NCBI GenBank assembly: GCA_963711635.1
Contig: CAVQEZ010000006.1
Coordinates: 115,372 to 179,371, forward strand
Direction of reading: 5' to 3'
From: CADEED01 sp963711635
GTDB taxonomy: Bacteria; Pseudomonadota; Gammaproteobacteria; Steroidobacterales; Steroidobacteraceae
DNA length: 64,000 bases
In this document: piece after piece, positions 56,970 to 64,000 of the stretch
How positions within the stretch are numbered: the stretch's first letter is position 1
How the letters are laid out: the number at the start of each line of letters is the position of its first letter
Position numbers and translations under genes: made by a program
The notes under the pieces: model-generated
Seen by the model: only the letters and a program-made list of their open reading frames with translations
Database searches by the model: none
Told to the model about the DNA's origin: nothing

Positions 56970-58062
56970 TATGATTCCTTTTGTAATCTCAAAGCGCAAT
57001 ACCTGACGATCAAGGAGGAGATCGACATGGCGATCGTGAGGTCGTGGAGAGTTGTCAGTTTGTACTGGCGAGCAGGTTGAAGCTTTTGATCGGACTTCGC
57101 CAGGTTTTGTGGAACGGAGTATGCCGTCGGTGTGAATTCGGAACCAGTGCGCTGCATCTCGCTTTGCTCGCGGCGGGAGTGAAAACGGGCGATGAAGTTA
57201 TCACTGTGAGCGACACGTTCGTGGCAACGGCAGCGGCGATTACTTATACGGGCGCGCGACCCGTGTTCGTGGACATTGATCCGCGTTCCTGCACGATGGA
57301 TCCGGCTCAAATTGAAGCTGCGATTACGCCGCGCACCAAAGTTGTCGTGCCGGTCCATCTCTACGGCGGTTGCGCCGATATGGATCCGATTCGCGAAATC
57401 GCGCGCGGCACGGCTTAATTGTGATTGAAGACGCAGCGCAAGCTCACGGCGCCGAATACAAAGGCCGGCGAGCCGGCGGCCTCGGTGACATTGCCTGTTT
57501 CAGTTTTTATCCCGGAAAGAATCTGGAGCTTACGGGGAAGCCGGAGTGGTCGTGACAATAACGCAGAATTCGCGACAGCAATTAAGCGCTTACGCGACCA
57601 CGGCCAAAGCGGAAGTACCATCACGACGAAGTGGGCTACAACTATCGCATGGAAGGAATTCAAGGCGCAGTCCTGCGAGTGAAGCTGCGGCACCTCGATG
57701 ATTGGACAGCCGCTCGCCGGGAACTTGCCACAGCTTATCGTGGTTCTCTAGTTGAGGCGGAGGTGCGGCTGCTTAACCCGGTGCCGCATGGTAATTCGGC
57801 TTCGCACATTTTTCCGGTGTTCACGTCTCGGCGGGACGAATTGAGTGACGATCTGAAGAGCCGCGGCATCGGCACCGGCATTCCCTATCCGATTCCTGTT
57901 CACCTGCAGCGAGGCTACGCCAATCTCGGCTATAAGCGCGGCGACTTCCGATCGCCGAACAGGCTTGCAATGAAGTCTTGTCACTACCTATGTATGCAGA
58001 ACTGGCGCGCGAGCAACTTATGGAAGTGGTTGCCGCGATACGAGTTTACTTCCAATTCTTCC
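56970..58062 (+). CDS. DegT/DnrJ/EryC1-type sugar aminotransferase (many frameshifts)
   Basis: From ATG 56970 (MIPF) and NLKAQYLTIKEEIDMAIV, successive frames give FGTSALHLALLAAGVKTGDE, VDIDPRSCTMDPAQIEAAIT, VVVPVHLYGGCADMDPI, IVIEDAAQAHGAEYKGRRAG (Asp/Gln PLP contacts), GDIACFSFYPGKNLELTG (catalytic Lys), GYNYRMEGIQGAVLRVKLRH and GIGTGIPYPIPVHLQRGY. At least six single-base breaks. It would aminate a nucleotide-keto-sugar for surface polysaccharide. The region is visibly AT-richer than everything before it. Confidence 0.75.
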
Positions 58063-58109
58063 AGCCAACTCCGGAAGCAATTCGCGCTCACTCCTGGTCT
58101 GTCCCAACG

Positions 58110-59114
58110 ATGCGCATCGGATCTATTCCTCACTCACCGCACGTCCCTTTTTTCCCCGCTCTTGTAGATGAATTCAAAACAGGCGGACATGAGATCCAGA
58201 TCACGGCGGGAGAGTTCGCCGAGACAGTGCCTTTGGCGATGGCAGCGGGGCTTGCGCCCGTTGTGATTGGCGCTCATGGGGGCCGCGAACTAACTGCCAA
58301 AGCGGAAATGTTTTCCAGCGGGCTTGGGCGCTGCGAGCCTGGGCCAGTCCGCGATCGTTCGACTGGCCGTCAGTCATAACTCTTATTCGCAAAGGCTAGC
58401 AGCGCGCGGACTCGGCCTGCCCACTGTCACTTTGATGGACTACGAACATCAGCCGGCAGATCACCTCGCATTTGGTCTGGCCTCGACGGTGATCGTGCCG
58501 CGAGCTTTCCTGATGAGCACCTCAGCCGCTATGGTGCCGGGCTAGCAAGGTTCGCGCTAGATGGGATCAAACAGGACGTATACCTGGCGGATTTTCAAAG
58601 CGATTCCACGTTCGCGAGGAAGCTGCGCGATATCGGTGTAAAACTGGAGGGTACAATCGTCATAGTGCATCCACCCGCACGTGATGCGCTCTATCATCGG
58701 TTCGAAATGATTTGTCCAGAGGGCTGTTGCGGCGACTGAGTGAGGCTCCGCAGGTGACGACTATTCTGCTGCCGCGTACGCCGCGCAAAGATCGCGTTAC
58801 ACAACACGCATTGGCGCGAAAGTGATTATGCCTATCGAGCCTTTAGACGGTGCAAACCTGATCGCCGCCAGCGATCTGGTGGTAAGTGCAGGCGGGACAA
58901 TGAATCGCGAAGCAGCGGCCTTGGGCGTCCCTGCGGCCACGATCTATGCTGGCAGCTGGGCAGCGATTGATGAAGCATCGTCAGTGAGGGTCGACTCATC
59001 CGGCTTAGCACAGCGAATAATGTTGCCGGCTTGTCTCTGCAGAAAAAGCCACTCAGTAGGGCGAGAAATGCAGTGAATGTCAAAAAGGAAGTGGCCGATT
59101 TGATCCTTGGGTAG
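58110..59114 (+). CDS. DUF354-family protein (glycosyltransferase/epimerase-like), frameshifted
   Basis: MRI...HSPHVPFFPALVDEF, KTGGHEIQITAGEFAETVPL and GLAPVVIGAHGGREL are the DUF354 N-terminus; VTLMDYEHQPADHLAFGLAS and STVIVPRAF follow in another frame, and LIAASDLVVSAGGTMNREAA with ALGVPAATIYAG is the nucleotide-sugar binding region shared with MurG/UDP-GlcNAc epimerases. The end KKEVADLILG stops at TAG 59112-59114. Paired with the aminotransferase, it looks like part of a polysaccharide cassette. At least five breaks. Confidence 0.7.
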
Positions 59115-59329
59115 CTATTTAAGATCGCTGGTTGGGAAGAGGGCGGGGCGGGTATGCCGCCTTCGTTGCACGCGGTAAGTATCTGACAGATCGTTTGGTC
59201 TTTGACCTTCGGGGCGCGGGGAGTCTCTGACTTGCCGTATGGGGGTAAACGCGGATCGCGGAAGGGATTGATGTACCGGATCGTCGAGAGGGCGCCTGGG
59301 CCCGGCTCCTCGCGCTCCTCGGCGTCCTC

Positions 59330-61040
59330 GTCCCGCGCCCAGCGGATCTCGAGACCCACGCGTTCCCGCAGGAGGTCGCACAGATCTGCGATCGCCGAGA
59401 GGCCGCGGTTTCCCAGGAGATCGATCTTGACGAGCCCGATGTCCTCGACCGGATGCATGTCGAATTGCGTGACGGCGAGCCCCTTGGCCGACATCTGGCG
59501 CGGCACCCAGCGGTCGATGGGTCCGGGAGCGATCACGATCCCGCAGGGATGGGCGGAGATATGGCGCGGGTACATGTCGATCGCGAGCGCCAGCTCGACG
59601 ACCTCGTCCCACGGCGGCCGGTCGAGCGGAAGGCCGCGACATTCCGGCAACGTCTCGCGCAGCTCATGCAGCATCTCAACGCTAGAGAAGTGCGGCACGC
59701 GCCCGGTGACGCGCGAGATCTCACGGTCGGGAACGCCCAGCGCGCGCGCCACCTCGCGCAGCGCGCCGCGCGCGCCGAGCCGGCAGAACGTAGCGATCAT
59801 CGCCACCCGCTCGGCGCCGAACCGCTCGTATACGTACTCCAGAACGCGGTCGCGGCGGCGCCAGCAGAAGTCGAGATCGAAGTCGGGGCAGTCGGCGCGC
59901 TCGCGATTGAGAAAGCGCTCGAAGAACAGATTGTGCCTGAGCGGCTCGACGTGCGTGATCCCGAGGCAGAACGACACCAGGCTGTTGGCCGCCGACCCGC
60001 GACCCACCAGCGGGATGTGATGGGCGCGCGCCCACTCGGCGACGTCGCGAATCGCCAGGAAGTAGTCGGCGAACCCCTTCTCCTCGATGACCGAGAGCTC
60101 CTCCTGGAGCCGCCGGATCGCCTCGGTCGGGAGCGGGCGGTAGCGCTCCGCCAGCCCCTCGAAGGCGACCCGCCAGAGCATCGCGAACGCGCTCTCGCCG
60201 TTCTCGGTCGGATACTCGGGAAAGTGGAACGCGCCCCACTCGAACGCGAAGCGGCATTCCTCGGCGATCGCCCCCGCCTGAGCGAGCGCTTCGGGGCAGT
60301 CGGCGAACGCGGCGGCGAGCTCGTCTCCCGCCTGGAACCACGCGGTCGTGGCCGCGAACGGCCCGGTGTCGAGATCGCCGCGGCCGGGGGCCCGCGATCC
60401 GCGCCGCGCGCGGTCGTCGAGCGCGGCCAGCGTCTCGTTGGCGCCGATCGCCCGCAGTACGCGATGCGCGGCGCGGCCGGCGGGCGTCGCGTGCCACGCG
60501 CCGGTGGTCGCGACGGGCGGCAGCGAGAGCCGCGCCGCCCAGGCGAGCGTCTCGCGGCGGAGCGCGCGCTCGGCCGAGGACGTGGGGTCCTCGCCCGCCG
60601 GCGCGGGCCGCACCTCGGCGTAGGTGCCCGCGCGGCGTCCCGCCGCGACCGCGGCCTCGAGCAGCCGGTGGTCGCGCGCCAGGACAGTCAGGTGATCGGA
60701 GCGCGCCGCGCACAGCGTCCGCGAGCGAGAAGCCGTCGTCCAGCCAGCGCGCGGAGACGAGCGCCGAGAGCTCCTCGTAGCCGACTCGATCCTTGACCAG
60801 GAACACGGCGCGCCAGGGCCGGCGCGGATCGGTCAGCTCGGCGCCCACGATCGCGCGGACGCCCGCTTCCGCGCACGCCTTGGCGAACGGCACCGCGCCG
60901 TAGAGCCCGTCCGTGTCGGTGAGCGCGACCGCCGGCATGCCGAGCTCGGCCGCGCGGTCCGCGATCTCGACGGGCGCCCACGCGCCCGCGAGGAGCGACC
61001 AGTGGCTGTGTACGTGCAGGTGAACGAAGGGTCGGGCCAT
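59330..61040 (-). CDS. DNA polymerase III alpha/DnaE-type polymerase, 3'-truncated and frameshifted
   Basis: ATG 61040 starts the PHP domain: RPFVHLHVHSHWSLLAGAWA, LGMPAVALTDTDGLYGAVPF. After a break near 60700 the polymerase follows: AIRDVAEWARAHHIPLVGRG and SAANSLVSFCLGITHVEPL, RADCPDFDLDFCWRRRDRVL (catalytic Asp pair), SAHPCGIVIAPGP and FDMHPVEDIGLVKIDLLGNR. Recognisable homology ends near 59330, about 570 residues in, where a full DnaE would have another ~450. The frame then runs on as unrelated text to 58832, overlapping DUF354. Either a truncated gene or an assembly join. Confidence 0.75.
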
Positions 61041-61186
61041 CTGGCGATCGTGAGAAGGTGGAGACGAGAAACGAACGATGCTCGTCCGGCCGCCCTGCGG
61101 GGCCGTCGGTCGTGCGGCGGGGAATCCAAGTACCGAACTTTTCCCGAAAAGCAAGGCCGATGGATCGGCTCTCTTTACGTATCAAG

Positions 61187-61240
61187 GAATAGCTTGAAAT
61201 ATTCACTTGACATTTCAAGTTAAATTTAGAAAAATGCATC
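61187..61240 (+). promoter_or_regulatory. Promoter/operator of the mobile mystery cassette
   Basis: A -35-like TTGACA (61207-61212) lies inside the palindrome ACTTGA-CATT-TCAAGT (61205-61220). A further related half site, CTTGAA, lies at about 61191, and ACTTGA recurs near 61258. The -10 is unclear (TAGAAA, spacing 15). A palindrome over the promoter of an HTH gene is the usual arrangement for autoregulation; inference. Confidence 0.5.
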
Positions 61241-61273
61241 GTTAAATTCAAACTACAACTTGAGGACGAGAAG

Positions 61274-61735
61274 ATGGCCGACCGCATGCAGCAATTACGA
61301 TTGCGCCAGCTCGATGCTGCGCTGCAAGCCTGGAAGAAACGAACTCCGCTTCCCCGTGAGGGATGGGTACGAACCCTTCGGACTGCGCTTGGAATGACTC
61401 TTTCCGATCTGGCAACGAGACTGGGAATCACCTTCCAGGCGGTCTCCCAGCTCGAGAAGTCCGAGCAAGAAGGCTCTGTCGCAATCTCGACACTTCAAGC
61501 GGTCGCCGATGCCCTAGAATGCGATCTGGTATACGCACTCGTTCCCAGAGAAAGCCTGGAGGCTTTCCTGGTTGGAAATGCGCGGCAACATGCCCGTAGA
61601 AGAGTCGACCGAGTTCAGCATTCCATGTCCTTGGAGGCACAGGAGATCTCGAGGAAGGAGATCGAGCATCAAATCGATGATCTGACGGAGGAGCTGCTGG
61701 CCGGTAACTGGAGGAAGATCTGGAAGAAGGCCTGA
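61274..61735 (+). CDS. Mobile mystery protein A (HTH regulator/antitoxin-like)
   Basis: 153 residues. RMQQLRLRQLDAALQAWKKR and PREGWVRTLRTALGMTLSDL open the family; LATRLGITFQAVSQLEKSEQ is an XRE-type helix-turn-helix; ISTLQAVADALECDLVYALV follows. The C-terminal helix IEHQIDDLTEELLAGNWRKI resembles an antitoxin tail. It precedes the Fic gene by 5 bases, the fixed arrangement of the mobile mystery A/B pair. Likely represses its own promoter. Confidence 0.88.
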   Translation: MADRMQQLRLRQLDAALQAWKKRTPLPREGWVRTLRTALGMTLSDLATRLGITFQAVSQLEKSEQEGSVAISTLQAVADALECDLVYALVPRESLEAFLVGNARQHARRRVDRVQHSMSLEAQEISRKEIEHQIDDLTEELLAGNWRKIWKKA

Positions 61736-61740
61736 CCCCA

Positions 61741-62328
61741 TTGGATGAGACGCCCCTGGATCCCGATGAGGCAGCAGCACTGATACCCACTCATATCCAG
61801 ACAAGGGATGAGTTGAATGAATGGGAGGGGGCGAACATCCTTGCCGCGGAAGAATGGGCCTTCGGCCGGACTCGTGGCCACGTCCTGTCGATCGACTTCC
61901 TGAAGCGGCTGCATGCGAGGATGTTCGACGAGATTTGGGAATGGGCAGGGACGTTTCGACGCTCGGAGAAGAATGTCGGCATCCCCTGGGAGCACATTCC
62001 CGAGGCATTGAGAAACCTCTTCGACAATGCTGAATACTGGTTGGAGAACGACATCTTTCCCTTGAAAGAGATCCGGCGCGCCTGCATCATCGGCTGACGG
62101 AAATCCACCCCTTCCCCAACGGAAACGGCAGGGTCGCGAGACTCCTGACCGATGCATTCCTCGTTTCGCGAGGCGCGGCCCGATTTACATGGGGGCAAGG
62201 CGATCTCTTCCGGAAGGGAGACGTGCGAACGCGCTATATCGCCGCTTTGAGAACCGCCGATGAGGGGGACCTCGGCCCGCTCATGGATTTCCTCGATGGA
62301 ACCCACTTGACTGCCTGCATCCCATAGG
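61741..62328 (+). CDS. Mobile mystery protein B (Fic domain), one frameshift
   Basis: TTG 61741 start. LDPDEAAALIPTHIQTRDEL, ILAAEEWAFGRTRGHVLSID and FDEIWEWAGTFRRSEKNVGI are family text. After a break near 62085, RLTEIHPFPNGNGRVARLLT carries the full Fic motif HPFPNGNGR, so AMP- or NMP-transfer is expected if intact. The end FLDGTHLTACIP stops at TAG 62326-62328. Presumed toxin partner of protein A; target unknown. Confidence 0.85.
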
Positions 62329-62616
62329 TGGCGGATCCATGAGAAGGGGGGCTCGGGCTCTCGGTCGGCGAGCCCGCCGCGCGGGCGTCGACACGCCAGC
62401 ACGTCGTCGACGGCGTGCGGGGGTGAGGCGGACAGGGCGATGGAGAAGCGCGCGGAGGACGACTCGCTGACCTCGCGCTGGGCCTCCCCGGTGTTCCACT
62501 CCGCAAGACGGTCGCTTGAGGATCGAAACTCCCGATGGTTGCATGAGTGAGAAGCGGCACATTATCTATCGGCTCTAACCGCCCGCGGCACGCGACAGGA
62601 ACGCGAAGGAGGGGAC
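62329..62616. other. Non-coding spacer before lemA
   Basis: 288 bases between the Fic gene and lemA. I see no convincing frame, RNA or repeat apart from a short GC-rich self-complementary stretch (GCTCTCGGTCGGCGAGCCC). The lemA ribosome site lies at its right end. Confidence 0.4.
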
Positions 62617-63186
62617 ATGACGATCATCATCATCGTCATTGCGCTGGCCCTCGCGACTTGGGTGGCGTGGGTGTTCAACCGCCTCGTGTCGCTCAGGAAC
62701 CGCCTCCGCTCCGCATGGGCGGACGTGGACGCGCTTCTCAAGCGTCGCGCCGACCTTGTCCCTAACCTGGTCGCCGCCGTACGCGGTTACGCGAGCCACG
62801 AGCAGCGGACGCTCGAGGAGGTGACCGAAGCGCGCGCGGCCGCAGTCGGGGCCGGCGACGACCGCGCCGCCCGCGCCGAAGCCGAGAACGCCCTCACGCG
62901 CCGCGTGCACGGGCTGATCGCGATCGCCGAGGCGTATCCCGAGCTCCGCGCCAGCGCGAACTTCCTCCAGCTCCAGTCCGAGCTCGTCCTGACCAAGAAC
63001 GACATCGCCAGCGCCCGCCGCTACTACAACGCGGTGGCCCGCGACATGAACACGAGCCGCGAGACGTTCCCCAACCTGCTGATCGCGGGCGCGCTCGGCT
63101 TCGGTCGCGCGGAGTTCTTCGAGCTCACCGACATCGACGAGCGCGCCGCGCCCGACGTGGGCGCGGAGCGGCAGGCGCGAGAGGGC
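62617..63186 (+). CDS. lemA: LemA-family membrane protein
   Basis: ATG 62617 follows AAGGAGGGG, an excellent ribosome site. One N-terminal helix (IIIIVIALALATWVAWVF), then LKRRADLVPNLVAAVRGYAS, ANFLQLQSELVLTKNDIASA, RRYYNAVARDMNTSRETFPN and RAEFFELTDIDERAAPDVG, the full LemA pattern. No stop is seen at the expected end; the frame runs into the DUF2207 gene, so an indel near 63180 probably removed it. Function poorly known. Confidence 0.9.
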
Positions 63187-63189
63187 CGG

Positions 63190-64000
63190 GCGCCCTGCTC
63201 GCGAGACGCTTGTTGCGCTTCCTGCCGCCCTCGCGGCGGGTCTACCGCCTCCGTGATCGCCCAGGACACCGGCTGGACGATCACCGACTTCCACGCCGAC
63301 TACGTCGTCCATCCCGACGGCTCGCTCGGCGTCATCGAGAGGATAGTGGTCGATTTCGACGGGCTCGAGCGGCATGGCATCTACCGCACGATACCGGTGG
63401 TCTACAAGCGGCAGGTTTCGGAGGACGTGCCGATGTCGGCCGGACGGGTGCGGTTCTCGCTCGACGTTCGCGCGGTGACCGACGCCGCCGGGAATCCTCT
63501 TCCGTACGAGACATCCGGCATTCAGAACAAGGAGATAAGGATCGGGGATCCCGACCGCACGGTGAGCGGCCGGCAGGTGTACGTGATCGACTATTCGCTT
63601 TCGGGAGGCCTCGGGTTCTTCGAGGAATTCGACGAATTGTACTGGCAGGTGACCGGGACCCGCTGGCCGGTCCCGATCGAACACGCGTCCGCTACGGTGA
63701 TCCTCCCGCCCGACGTGGCGACCGCGTTCGCCGACAGCGCCCCGTGGCAGGCGCGCTGTTACGCGGGAGGCCCCGAGAGCACGAGCGATGCCGGCTGCAC
63801 CGCGACGTACGAGCCCCCGGGAACCTACCGGTTCGAGACCGTGGCCCCGCTCACCGCCGGCCAGGGGCTGACGCTCGGCGCCGGATGGCCCAAGGGCCTG
63901 ATCCCACCGCCGCCCATCACCCAGCGCGCGCAGGACACGCTCCTCCGATGGGGACCGGCGGCCATCCCTTCCTCGTCGCCGCCGCTCTCTTCGCGTTGTG
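63190..64000 (+). CDS. DUF2207-domain membrane protein (partial, runs off window)
   Basis: STASVIAQDTGWTITDFHAD and YVVHPDGSLGVIERIVVDFD, then FDGLERHGIYRTIPVVYKRQ, VYVIDYSLSGGLGFFEEFDE and LYWQVTGTRWPVPIEHAS are DUF2207. The signal peptide region is out of frame (LVALPAALAAG in another frame), which is why LemA and this protein read as one open frame. lemA-DUF2207 pairs are common. C-terminal helices lie beyond the window. Confidence 0.85.

Noticed and set aside
58832..59330. Continuation of the DnaE frame past 59330
   Set aside because: The residues no longer resemble DnaE and overlap DUF354 on the other strand.

Overview
The window looks like a high-GC gammaproteobacterial chromosome of the Xanthomonadales/Nevskiales/Steroidobacterales type for its first ~56.7 kb. 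The asmA-mutY-yggX overlap, pyrE, coaBC-dut-radC, uup plus a YciH-type factor, trmB, TonB-dependent and two-partner-secretion outer membrane proteins, ECF sigma/anti-sigma pairs and two tRNAs fit that origin. The last ~7 kb differs in base composition, lacks a DNA motif found throughout the rest, and may be transferred DNA or a chimeric join.

Layout. 0.4-4 kb: a divergent surface module, with a FecR-domain repeat protein and a CHASE2 protein on minus and a TpsB/ShlB transporter on plus. 4-12 kb: hydrolases, an HD protein, an amino-acid permease, a SemiSWEET transporter, a Tat-exported FAD oxidase and two BamE-like small exported proteins. 11.7-12 kb: nested palindromes abutting tRNA-Phe. 12-19.4 kb: a TupA-like ATP-grasp protein, pirin, yggX-mutY-asmA, and an ECF sigma/anti-sigma/DUF4097 operon. 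19.5-23.7 kb: a seven-PAS histidine kinase with a NarL-type regulator. 24-29.2 kb: an NNMT-like methyltransferase and a DUF4331/Ig-lipoprotein/TPR/HupE operon. 29-34.7 kb: a cysteine-synthase-like enzyme, fasciclin, a TonB receptor and a phytase-like esterase. 34.7-44.8 kb: uup, a SUI1 factor, penicillin acylase, a glycosyltransferase, DUF502, a periplasmic methyltransferase, an APC permease and a BamA-like protein. 44.9-53.98 kb: tRNA-Gly, a nucleosidase, trmB, marC, AmpG, Rieske, pyrE, DUF4124, dut, coaBC and radC. 54-56.7 kb: pectate lyase and a CE1/PHB-type esterase.

56.9-64 kb: an AT-richer DegT aminotransferase/DUF354 pair, a truncated DnaE-type polymerase, a mobile mystery protein A/B (HTH plus Fic) cassette, and lemA-DUF2207 running off the end.

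A caution for every reader: about 20 genes carry single-base frameshifts, including normally essential ones (coaBC, dut). In each case the protein resumes in another frame with family-consistent sequence, so this is best read as uncorrected long-read indel error rather than gene decay. Such genes are given here as one feature spanning all frames. The strongest unexplained signal is a 7-mer, CTAACWA, present 24 times in the first 52.8 kb, in any reading frame and on both strands, and absent from the last 11 kb.
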